A model generated the notes under the pieces. It made no database searches and was not told where the DNA came from. It saw only the letters and a program-made list of their open reading frames with translations. Both the position numbers and the translations under genes were made by a program. Source: Clostridia bacterium (GTDB taxonomy: Bacteria > Bacillota > Clostridia > Oscillospirales > Acutalibacteraceae). From it: 8,340 nt of DNA. Every line of letters starts with the position of its first letter. Position 1 is the first letter of the stretch. The DNA is taken from NCBI GenBank assembly GCA_017424125.1, contig JAFPBM010000165.1, forward strand, positions 1-8,340. Direction: 5' to 3'. Below, in pieces: positions 1 through 5,584 of the stretch.

Positions 1-607
1 ATGCCGCATCGGGCGAGAGAGTAAGCGCCTCTCTTTCTGCTACCGTGAAAAGCCTGTCGCAAATATCCTTGTGGTCTATACGTTTGAAATCGAAACGCTG
101 ACAGCGCGACAAAATCGTAGCGGGAAGTTCGTTAACTTCGGTAGTCGCGAGGATAAATATAACGTGTGCGGGCGGCTCTTCAAGCGTTTTAAGCAGAGCG
201 CTAAACGCCGCTTTTGAAAGCATATGCACTTCGTCTATGATGTAAACGCGGTATTTTGCGTTTGCGGGGGTAAAGGTTATTTGGTCACGAAGTTCTCTGA
301 CGTCGTCAACACCGTTGTTAGAAGCCGCGTCAAGTTCGACAATATCCATAACCTCGCCCGATAAAATTGCGCGACAAGCCGCACATTCACCACACGGGTC
401 ACCGTTTTGCAGATTTTCACAGTTAACGGCACGTGCCAAAATCTTGGCGCAACTTGTTTTACCTGTTCCGCGTGTTCCCGTAAAGAGATAAGCATGGGAA
501 AGTTTACCCTCGGACAGTTCGTTTTTAAGGGTTTCGGTAATATGCGATTGACCGACAACGTCTGAGAACGTAAGCGGTCTATATTTTCTGTATAATGCTT
601 GATACAT
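1..607 (-). CDS. dnaX: DNA polymerase III gamma/tau subunit (clamp-loader ATPase), N-terminal part, cut by window edge
   Basis: DnaX is the motor subunit of the clamp loader that places the sliding clamp on primed DNA at the replication fork. The reading frame starts at ATG 607-605 with MYQALYRKYRP, the hallmark N-terminus of bacterial DnaX, and is open for 202 codons to the window edge; the C-terminal part lies outside. Visible motifs in order: Walker A GTRGTGKTS at residues 44-52; a zinc module with one Cys followed by CGECAAC about residues 64-79; Walker B in VYIIDEVHML; sensor 1 in LATTEVNELP; and the SRC arginine-finger motif in LSRCQRF. An AAAGGGTGA ribosome binding site lies at 612-620. 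No promoter is visible between the gene and the SRP RNA 21 nt upstream, so it is probably read from the SRP RNA promoter. Identification is secure. The C-terminal length and any tau/gamma frameshift cannot be judged here. Confidence 0.96.
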   Translation of the reverse strand, partial: MYQALYRKYRPLTFSDVVGQSHITETLKNELSEGKLSHAYLFTGTRGTGKTSCAKILARAVNCENLQNGDPCGECAACRAILSGEVMDIVELDAASNNGVDDVRELRDQITFTPANAKYRVYIIDEVHMLSKAAFSALLKTLEEPPAHVIFILATTEVNELPATILSRCQRFDFKRIDHKDICDRLFTVAEREALTLSPDAA

Positions 608-628
608 ACTATCACCCTTTCTAAAATT

Positions 629-769
629 AATGCGTACCCAAGTGTACGAACAGACCGATTTACTGCAGCGCATAGGACGTCCGCTTAATGCTGCTCGGTT
701 CCCCGCCTGACATGGTTCACAGGGCCCCATCGCACAGGACCCGCCTGTTCGCACGCTTCGGTACGCACT
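629..769 (-). ncRNA. ffs: Signal recognition particle RNA (4.5S/small bacterial SRP RNA)
   Basis: This is the RNA core of the signal recognition particle, which binds Ffh and targets nascent membrane proteins to the translocon. Domain IV is unmistakable on the minus strand: GTCAGG, a CGG stem, a GGAA tetraloop (699-702), CCG, then AGCAGC (690-711 overall). The two ends pair into a long rod: GTGCGTACC (760-768) pairs with GGTACGCAT (630-638), and further in CGTGCGAACAG pairs with CTGTTCGTACA using G-U pairs. This gives about 141 nt in a single hairpin. That is a little longer than E. coli 4.5S RNA, much shorter than the B. subtilis scRNA, and has no obvious Alu domain. The 5' end agrees with a start 7 nt after the -10 box at 776-781. 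The 3' end is inferred from pairing. No terminator follows before dnaX. Confidence 0.93.
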
Positions 770-775
770 TTTGGT

Positions 776-804
776 ATTATACTATATTTTTTACAAATTT
801 ACAA
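776..804 (-). promoter_or_regulatory. Sigma-A-type promoter for SRP RNA and probably dnaX
   Basis: On the minus strand, TTGTAA (799-804) is followed by a 17-bp spacer and a perfect TATAAT (776-781). Start of transcription is predicted near 769, which coincides with the 5' base of the SRP RNA terminal helix. No other promoter is evident before dnaX. Confidence 0.85.
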
Positions 805-820
805 TAGTTTTCAAAAAATA

Positions 821-849
821 TTGTAATTCTCATTAAAAAAAGTTATAAT
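821..849 (+). promoter_or_regulatory. Sigma-A-type promoter of the five-gene operon
   Basis: TTGTAA (821-826), a 17-bp spacer and a perfect TATAAT (844-849) lie 37 nt before the first start codon. Hexamers and spacing are identical to the divergent SRP RNA promoter, and the two -35 boxes lie back to back, 16 bp apart. Confidence 0.82.
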
Positions 850-885
850 ATCTATTAATATAACTTTTAATACGGAGGTAGTATT

Positions 886-1551
886 ATGAAAAGAGTAGAA
901 ATCAGTGCACTTTACGATTTGACACATACCGTTGCGGGCGAATATCTTGCGGGATATAAATATCCTTGGGAAGCGCTTAAAGGCATCGGCGATTTTATAA
1001 AAGCACTTGGCGAAACGCTTGACCCTACGGTGTTTGAAAAACGCGGCGAAAACGTCTGGGTTGCAAAGAGCGCAAAGGTTGCGTCTACTGCGTTTCTTGG
1101 CGAAAACTGCATAATTGATGAAAATGCCGAGGTCAGACATTGCGCCTTTATCCGAGGCAATGCACTCGTCGGCAAGGGAACAGTTGTCGGCAACTCGACA
1201 GAACTTAAAAACGTAATTTTGTTTGATAACGTTCAGGTGCCGCACTATAACTACGTAGGCGACTCTATTTTGGGATATCGTTCACATATGGGCGCGGGTT
1301 CAATAACCTCTAACGTTAAGTCGGATAAAACTCTCGTTGCTATTAACGTGGAGGGCGAAAAATACGGAACAGGTATTAAGAAAATCGGCGCAATGCTCGG
1401 CGATTTTGTTGAGGTTGGTTGCGGTTCTGTTTTGAATCCGGGAACCGTTATCGGTAAAAATTCCAATATATATCCGCTTTCTTCGGTGCGCGGATTTGTG
1501 CCGCAAAACAGCATTTATAAAAAGCGCGGAGAGGTAGCAGAAAAACGTTAA
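886..1551 (+). CDS. GlmU-like left-handed beta-helix acyltransferase (no uridylyltransferase domain)
   Basis: The protein has 221 residues. After an N-terminal helical stretch of about 45 residues (YDLTHTVAGEYL, YPWEAL) come hexapeptide repeats of the left-handed beta-helix fold, about residues 52-205. These include VPHYNYVGDSILG at 118-130 and MGAGSITSNVKSDKT at 135-149, which match the acetyltransferase half of GlmU (GHLTYLGD and GAGTITCNYDG). His120 sits where GlmU has its catalytic histidine. The nucleotide-binding pyrophosphorylase domain of full GlmU is absent, so the protein alone should not make UDP-GlcNAc. Such proteins are often annotated as UDP-N-acetylglucosamine pyrophosphorylase-related. 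The likely activity is acyl transfer from a CoA donor to a sugar or sugar phosphate; the substrate is unknown. It is the first gene of the operon, with a GGAGGT ribosome binding site 8 nt before ATG. Confidence 0.85.
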   Translation: MKRVEISALYDLTHTVAGEYLAGYKYPWEALKGIGDFIKALGETLDPTVFEKRGENVWVAKSAKVASTAFLGENCIIDENAEVRHCAFIRGNALVGKGTVVGNSTELKNVILFDNVQVPHYNYVGDSILGYRSHMGAGSITSNVKSDKTLVAINVEGEKYGTGIKKIGAMLGDFVEVGCGSVLNPGTVIGKNSNIYPLSSVRGFVPQNSIYKKRGEVAEKR

Positions 1552-1563
1552 ACGGGGGATATT

Positions 1564-2097
1564 ATGGAAAAATGGGACGTTCTTAATTCCCGCGGCGAAC
1601 CCACAGGCAGACGCGTAAACCGCGGCAGAAGAGCCATTTTGCGCTCAGGCGAATACCATTCGGTTGTTCATATCTGGATATTGGATAGCCGCGGCAGACT
1701 GCTTATTCAGCGCCGAAGCGAAAAAAAGCATCTTATGCCGGGCGAGTGGGCGGCAACGGGCGGTGCCACAATAGCGGGTGAAACGCCTTTTGCGTCGGCA
1801 CGGCGCGAACTTTTTGAAGAACTTTCAATATATTCGGACGAAAATTCGCTTAAAAAGATTGCAACCATAAAGCGCAGAAACTCTATTCTTACCATTTGGA
1901 AGATTATAAAAGACGTGCCCGTAGGCGCTCTGCGTTTGCAAAAAAGCGAGGTAGCCGAGGTACGTTGGGTAACGCGAGAAGAACTTGAAAGAATGATTGC
2001 GGACGGGCTTTACCATAATTACGGACGCGAATATTTTGATATTGTTTTTGATGCGCTTTATGAAAACAAAGAAGAAAAAGCGCTAAAGGAGATTTAG
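1564..2097 (+). CDS. Nudix hydrolase, IDI/YfcD-like subgroup
   Basis: This 177-residue protein belongs to the Nudix family, whose members hydrolyse nucleoside diphosphates linked to another moiety, or in this subgroup isomerise isopentenyl diphosphate. The opening WDVLNSRGEPTGRRVNRG, the HIWILDSRGRLLIQRRS strand and the LMPGEWAATGG run are typical of the IDI-like branch (COG1443). The Nudix box covers residues 67-89, with Glu73, Arg81-Glu82 and Glu85-Glu86 present as metal ligands. The usual glycine near its end is Ser88. The Cys/Glu active-site pair of true type-1 IDI is not evident, so a hydrolase is more likely than an isomerase. Ribosome binding site GGGGGA precedes ATG by about 6 nt, and the gap to the previous gene is 12 nt. 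The exact substrate cannot be read from sequence. Confidence 0.9.
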   Translation: MEKWDVLNSRGEPTGRRVNRGRRAILRSGEYHSVVHIWILDSRGRLLIQRRSEKKHLMPGEWAATGGATIAGETPFASARRELFEELSIYSDENSLKKIATIKRRNSILTIWKIIKDVPVGALRLQKSEVAEVRWVTREELERMIADGLYHNYGREYFDIVFDALYENKEEKALKEI

Positions 2098-2098
2098 T

Positions 2099-3010
2099 AT
2101 GAGTTTATCGGTGGAGGGACAAAAGTGTCCTGTATGCCACGCATATCTTTTTGATGATGACGACGTAGTATATTGCCCAATATGCGGTGCACCGCATCAC
2201 AGAGACTGTTATAACGCTATCGGTCATTGTGCATTGGAAGATAAACACGGCACGGATGAGCAATATGATGCGTCCGTCTATAAAAGGGAAGAAACAAGCG
2301 AAGAACAGGAAGAAAAGGCGGAGGAAAGCAACGTTGTCCGTTGCCGCTTTTGCGGAAATGAAATGGAAGATGATGCGAACTTTTGTCCGCATTGCCGCGC
2401 CCCGCGTGAGAATGCAACAGCCAATCCGTTCGGTGATATAAAAAAAGATACGGTTTTAGAGGACGGGATAGTTGCAGAAGAACTTGCCCGTTTTACGCTT
2501 ATAAATCCGTCGCGTTACGTCAGAAAATTTTTCTCACTGAATAAGAAAAACCGCGTTTCGTGGAACTGGGCAGCGTTTTTATTTCCTTGTGAATGGTCGC
2601 TTTACCGCAAATGTTACAAGTCGGGTATTTTGATGGGCATTTTGCTTGTTGCAGCGGCACTGCTTACGATGCCTATGGAAAAGGCGCTTTCACAGTTTGT
2701 GCTCGATAATGCAAACTATCAGCAGGTGATGGCGTTGTTGCTCGAAAACAGTGATAAAATAGGTCTTTTACCAATGGTTTTATCACTCGTTAGCGGCGCA
2801 ATTACGCTCGGCGTTCGTATTTTTGCGGGTGTTTTCGGTGACTATATTTATCGCGGTACCGCAATAGAGCGCATAAAAGCAATTAACTCATCGCCCGATG
2901 AAAAGGACGACCTTTACCGCAAAATGGGCGGGGTTAATATAATTTTATTTCTTGTGGCGTATATCGCAAGAAGTTATATTCCTGCCATTATATTTATGTT
3001 TTTGGGGTGA
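2099..3010 (+). CDS. Prokaryotic RING-finger / zinc-ribbon membrane protein with DUF2628-like region
   Basis: The protein has 303 residues and no established function. The N-terminus carries a RING-like zinc site, with Cys10, Cys13, Cys26, Cys29, His33/His34, Cys37, His43 and Cys44, in the context VYCPICGAPHHRDCY that is characteristic of the prokaryotic RING family (Prok-RING_1). An acidic, glutamate-rich linker (about 47-78) leads to a second, zinc-ribbon-type site with Cys82, Cys85, Cys96 and Cys99. From about residue 120 the pattern RYVRKFF, RVSWNWAAFLFPCEWSLYRKCYKSG resembles DUF2628 proteins. Hydrophobic segments lie about 176-192, 222-246 and 278-301, so the zinc domains probably sit on one side of the membrane, likely in the cytoplasm. 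AAAGGAG at 2085-2091 precedes ATG, and only 1 nt separates it from the Nudix stop. The next gene looks like a shortened paralogue. Confidence 0.85.
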   Translation: MSLSVEGQKCPVCHAYLFDDDDVVYCPICGAPHHRDCYNAIGHCALEDKHGTDEQYDASVYKREETSEEQEEKAEESNVVRCRFCGNEMEDDANFCPHCRAPRENATANPFGDIKKDTVLEDGIVAEELARFTLINPSRYVRKFFSLNKKNRVSWNWAAFLFPCEWSLYRKCYKSGILMGILLVAAALLTMPMEKALSQFVLDNANYQQVMALLLENSDKIGLLPMVLSLVSGAITLGVRIFAGVFGDYIYRGTAIERIKAINSSPDEKDDLYRKMGGVNIILFLVAYIARSYIPAIIFMFLG

Positions 3011-3015
3011 AATAA

Positions 3016-3804
3016 ATGGAAAACAAAATCTGCAAAGAATGCAATACCGTAAACGAAAGCGATTATAAATACTGTAAAAACTGCGGCGCTTTGTTGCCCG
3101 CAGAAGAGCAAAAGACCGAAACGGTTTATGAAAACGCTACATATAATTATAACCCCTTTGTAAGTGATGAAATAGACGGTGTAAAAACCGAAGATTTAGT
3201 TCGCTTTGTTGGTAAAAACGCCGATAAAATCGTGCCCAAAATGGCACTTATGGAGGCGGCAAAAAGAAAAACTTCTTTTTGTTGGCCCGTCTTTATATTA
3301 ACCTTTTTGTTCGGTCTTTGCGGTGCGGCGTTTTGGTTTTTATACCGCAGAATGTATAAGTGGGGAATTGCACTTCTGGTGGTATCGCTTTTACTGTCCG
3401 CGGGTAAAACCGTATTGACTGTAAACACAATGGAAGGCTTTTTGGCAGGATATTTTGATGTACTTGAAAATTATACCGCGAATGCGGATATGACGAGATT
3501 GCAACACGATATAAATTCACTTTTAACAGGGGACGAACTGCTTGGCGCTACGCTTGTGTCAAACGTTCTTAACGCTCTGCGTTTAGGCATTTCAATCCTT
3601 ATGGCACTTTTCTCACTACATATATATAAGTGTCACGCCACAAGCAAAATTAAATCCTACGGCAGACCGCTTACCGATATAGAACTTATGCTGTCAGGCG
3701 GAACCTCTGGTGGCGCACTCGCCGTCGGAATAGTGCTTTATGCTATGGCAACCGCAACGCTTTCGGTTATACTGACAATATCTTTCTTGGCGGTGCTTTT
3801 ATGA
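3016..3804 (+). CDS. Zinc-ribbon membrane protein, paralogue of the preceding gene (DUF2628-like)
   Basis: This 262-residue protein has one N-terminal zinc ribbon (Cys6, Cys9, Cys20, Cys23) and no RING. The stretch DGVKTEDLVRFVGKNADKIVPKM followed by FCWPVFILTFLFG and FLYRRMYKWGI lines up with DGIVAEELARFTLINPSRYVRKF, NWAAFLFP and SLYRKCYKSGI in the neighbour, so the two appear to be diverged paralogues. Predicted membrane segments lie about 88-110, 115-135, 185-205 and 233-262. The region between the second and third segments is polar, with few obvious motifs. No catalytic residues are recognisable. A GGGGTGA ribosome binding site overlaps the stop codon of the upstream gene. Its own stop overlaps the next start as ATGA, which suggests translational coupling. 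The role is unknown; sensing or scaffolding at the membrane is only a guess. Confidence 0.82.
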   Translation: MENKICKECNTVNESDYKYCKNCGALLPAEEQKTETVYENATYNYNPFVSDEIDGVKTEDLVRFVGKNADKIVPKMALMEAAKRKTSFCWPVFILTFLFGLCGAAFWFLYRRMYKWGIALLVVSLLLSAGKTVLTVNTMEGFLAGYFDVLENYTANADMTRLQHDINSLLTGDELLGATLVSNVLNALRLGISILMALFSLHIYKCHATSKIKSYGRPLTDIELMLSGGTSGGALAVGIVLYAMATATLSVILTISFLAVLL

Positions 3805-4478
3805 AATACACCACCCTTTTATTTGACAATGACGATACGCTGATGGATTTTCTTGACGCCGAGCGTCAGGGAATCGAGCGTACATTTAAGGAAAACGGCA
3901 TACCGTATACCGAAGAACTCTTAAAATCCTACAGTGCAATAAATCTGAGCCTTTGGAAACTTTTTGAAAAGGGCGAAATTGCGAAAGAAAAGATATATAC
4001 AGAGCGTTTTAGGCTTTTTTCCGAAAAACACGGCATACCGCTTGATGAAAACAAAATTGCGAAAGAATATTTCAGTAACCTGCAGTACGGACATAAATGT
4101 ATAGACGGCGCATACGAACTCATATCAAATCTTTATAAAGATTATGACATATATGTAATAACCAACGGTGAAAGCAATACACAGGCAAAACGAATCAAGG
4201 ATTCGGGACTTTTGCCGTTTTATAAGGGCGTTTTTGTATCTGAAAAAACGGGTTACCAAAAACCGCATATTGAGTATTTTAATTACGTCTTTGCTCGCAT
4301 AAACGAAAAGGATAAATCCAAAATACTCGTAATCGGTGATTCGCTGTCGTCGGATATAAAAGGCGGTATAAATGCGGGGCTTGATACCTGTTGGTATAAC
4401 CCAAAAGGCGCCGTTTCGGGCGATATTCAACCAACTTATGAAATACACAACCTTAGTGAACTTTATAATTGTTTATAA
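3801..4478 (+). CDS. HAD-superfamily hydrolase, YjjG/YfnB-type noncanonical nucleotidase
   Basis: The 225-residue protein matches the YjjG/YfnB family of HAD phosphatases, soluble enzymes that remove phosphate from (noncanonical) pyrimidine nucleoside monophosphates. Motif I is LLFDNDDTLMDF with nucleophile Asp9 and general acid/base Asp11. Motif II is ITNGES around Thr121. Motif III lysine is Lys154 in GYQKP. Motif IV is IGDSLSSDIKGG with Asp180 and Asp185. The stretch SAINLSLWKLFEKGEI and the ending AGLDTCWYNPKG are diagnostic of the family and lie in the helical cap (about residues 17-85) and after motif IV. All catalytic residues are intact. Its start overlaps the previous stop (ATGA), and it is the last gene before a strong terminator. 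Substrate range within the family varies and is not settled by sequence. Confidence 0.92.
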   Translation: MKYTTLLFDNDDTLMDFLDAERQGIERTFKENGIPYTEELLKSYSAINLSLWKLFEKGEIAKEKIYTERFRLFSEKHGIPLDENKIAKEYFSNLQYGHKCIDGAYELISNLYKDYDIYVITNGESNTQAKRIKDSGLLPFYKGVFVSEKTGYQKPHIEYFNYVFARINEKDKSKILVIGDSLSSDIKGGINAGLDTCWYNPKGAVSGDIQPTYEIHNLSELYNCL

Positions 4479-4506
4479 AAAAACACCGCTTCGGCGGTGT
4501 TTTTTA
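4478..4506 (+). terminator. Intrinsic terminator of the five-gene operon
   Basis: AAAAAACACCGC (4478-4489), a TTCG tetraloop (4490-4493) and GCGGTGTTTTTT (4494-4505) form a GC-rich stem extended by A-U pairs, with a T run on the 3' side. It begins in the stop codon of the HAD gene. The flanking A run would also give a T tract on the minus strand, so it could work in both directions. Confidence 0.93.
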
Positions 4507-4540
4507 TACGCCAAAATTAAAAATCGCAAGTGAGCATTTG

Positions 4541-4607
4541 GGAGAAAACAAGAGAAAACGAGAGAAAAAACGAGTTCTCGGATTATAAATTAAAATTTTC
4601 AAAAAAA
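4541..4607 (+). promoter_or_regulatory. Phased A-tract region upstream of the ribosomal operon promoter
   Basis: Three consecutive 10-bp units begin at 4541, 4551 and 4561, each carrying GAGAAAA at the same place, so A-tracts recur once per helical turn (4545-4548, 4555-4558, 4565-4570). Further A/T tracts follow at 4592-4599 and 4601-4607, ending 4 bp before the -35 box. Phased A-tracts are known to bend DNA, and A/T runs just above -35 can act as UP elements; the function here is inferred. A CGAG-TT-CTCG palindrome lies at 4571-4580. Confidence 0.5.
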
Positions 4608-4611
4608 GGTG

Positions 4612-4640
4612 TTGACAAGTGTATTTGGGTGTGATATTAT
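4612..4640 (+). promoter_or_regulatory. Strong sigma-A-type promoter for rplM-rpsI
   Basis: A consensus TTGACA (4612-4617) is followed by a 17-bp spacer and TATTAT (4635-4640). Transcription should start near 4647, leaving only about 28 nt of leader before the L13 start codon. Confidence 0.9.
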
Positions 4641-4674
4641 ATCCAAGCACGAAAAAATTATGGAGGTTTAGTTT

Positions 4675-5103
4675 ATGTCAACATTTATGGCTAACGCAAA
4701 CACCCTTCAGCGTAAATGGTACGTAATTGACGCAGCAGGCAAACCGCTTGGACGTGTTGCCGTTAAAGCTGCTGATTTACTTCGCGGTAAGGGCAGACCT
4801 GACTTTACACCTCACGTTGACTGCGGCGATTTCGTTGTAGTACTCAACGCAGAAAAGGCTGTACTCACAGGTAAAAAACTTGAAAAGAAATACTATCAGC
4901 GTCATACAGGTTATATCGGCGGTCTTAAGGAAACACAGTATGCAACCCTTATGAGAACCCGTCCGGAACTTGCTATGGAACTCGCAGTAAAGGGTATGGT
5001 ACCCGACACAACAATCGGCCGCAAGGCTCTCACACGTTTGCACGTATATCGTGGCGCAGACCACAAGCATGCAGCACAGAAGCCTGAAACGCTTGAATTT
5101 TAA
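4675..5103 (+). CDS. rplM: 50S ribosomal protein L13
   Basis: L13 is an early-assembling protein of the large ribosomal subunit that binds 23S rRNA. The 142-residue product has the family's normal length and its typical runs: [27 protein letters not shown] near the N-terminus, [35 protein letters not shown], the [20 protein letters not shown] region, and HKHAAQKPE near the end. The GGAGG at 4662-4666 lies 8 nt before ATG 4675, which favours this start over the in-frame ATG at 4687; many clostridial L13 proteins begin MSTFMA. It is followed by rpsI after 17 nt, the usual bacterial pairing. No separate L13 leader structure fits in the short 5' untranslated region. Identification is secure. Confidence 0.98.
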   Translation: MSTFMANANTLQRKWYVIDAAGKPLGRVAVKAADLLRGKGRPDFTPHVDCGDFVVVLNAEKAVLTGKKLEKKYYQRHTGYIGGLKETQYATLMRTRPELAMELAVKGMVPDTTIGRKALTRLHVYRGADHKHAAQKPETLEF

Positions 5104-5120
5104 CGAGAGGAGACAGAATA

Positions 5121-5519
5121 ATGTTTGAAGGTAAGCCTTATTTCTATGGCACAGGCAGAAGAAAGAGTTCTGTCGCTCGTGTTCGCGTTTACAGCGGCAC
5201 AGGTAAAATCACAATCAACAACCGTGATATAGACGATTACTTTGGTCTTGAAACACTCAAGTTAATCGTTCGTCAGCCCCTCGCTCTCACCGAAACAGCA
5301 GACAAGTTTGACGTTGTTTGCACAGTTGTCGGCGGCGGCGTAACAGGTCAGGCTGGTGCAATCCGTCACGGTCTTTCCCGCGCACTGCTTCAGTACGATG
5401 CAGAACTCAGAAGCGCACTCAAAAAGGCAGGCTTCTTAACACGCGACCCGAGAATGAAGGAACGCAAGAAGTACGGCCTCAAAGGCGCACGTCGCGCACC
5501 CCAGTTCTCAAAACGTTAG
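5121..5519 (+). CDS. rpsI: 30S ribosomal protein S9
   Basis: S9 sits in the head of the small ribosomal subunit, where its C-terminal tail reaches the P-site tRNA. The 132-residue product shows [24 protein letters not shown] at the start, [16 protein letters not shown] in the middle, the glycine-rich [21 protein letters not shown], and the conserved end [25 protein letters not shown] with the terminal SKR that contacts tRNA. Nothing is missing. Ribosome binding site AGAGGAG (5106-5112) precedes ATG by 8 nt. It is cotranscribed with rplM from the promoter at 4612 and ended by the terminator at 5540. Confidence 0.98.
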   Translation: MFEGKPYFYGTGRRKSSVARVRVYSGTGKITINNRDIDDYFGLETLKLIVRQPLALTETADKFDVVCTVVGGGVTGQAGAIRHGLSRALLQYDAELRSALKKAGFLTRDPRMKERKKYGLKGARRAPQFSKR

Positions 5520-5539
5520 TATTTTACTACACGAACATC

Positions 5540-5580
5540 AAAACCCCGAAACCATTTTTGGTTTCGGGGTTTTCTTTTTT
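5540..5580 (+). terminator. Intrinsic terminator of rplM-rpsI
   Basis: AAAACCCCGAAACC (5540-5553) and GGTTTCGGGGTTTT (5560-5573) form a perfect 14-bp stem with a 6-nt ATTTTT loop, followed by CTTTTTT. It stands between convergent genes. On the minus strand it has only four T residues after the stem, so its effect on the facing PAP2 gene is probably weaker. Confidence 0.95.
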
Positions 5581-5584
5581 GTGT

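Noticed and set aside
277..615. Minus-strand open frame of 112 codons starting upstream of the dnaX ATG
   Set aside because: It overlaps dnaX in another frame, has no recognisable domain, and the dnaX frame carries complete clamp-loader motifs.
811..1245. Minus-strand open frame of 144 codons opposite the GlmU-like gene
   Set aside because: It lies antisense to a clear beta-helix protein and reads through the divergent promoter region; its composition is that of a shadow frame.
2099..2230. Idea that the RING finger marks a bacterial ubiquitin-like conjugation system
   Set aside because: No ubiquitin-like protein, E1, E2 or JAB-type deconjugase is encoded in the window, so only the RING itself can be reported.
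2187..2441. Plus-strand frame of 84 codons inside the RING-protein gene
   Set aside because: It is a basic, low-complexity out-of-frame translation of the cysteine and glutamate-rich region; no separate ribosome binding site is evident.
4541..4574. Possible CRISPR or tandem-repeat array in the GAGAAAA repeats
   Set aside because: The units are 10 bp, imperfect and only three in number, without spacers.
4571..4580. CGAG-TT-CTCG as a hairpin or terminator
   Set aside because: A 2-nt loop cannot close an RNA hairpin and no T tract follows; it is at most a short DNA palindrome.
4687..4689. Alternative internal ATG as start of L13
   Set aside because: The GGAGG spacing of 8 nt favours ATG 4675, and the MSTFMA opening is common in clostridial L13.
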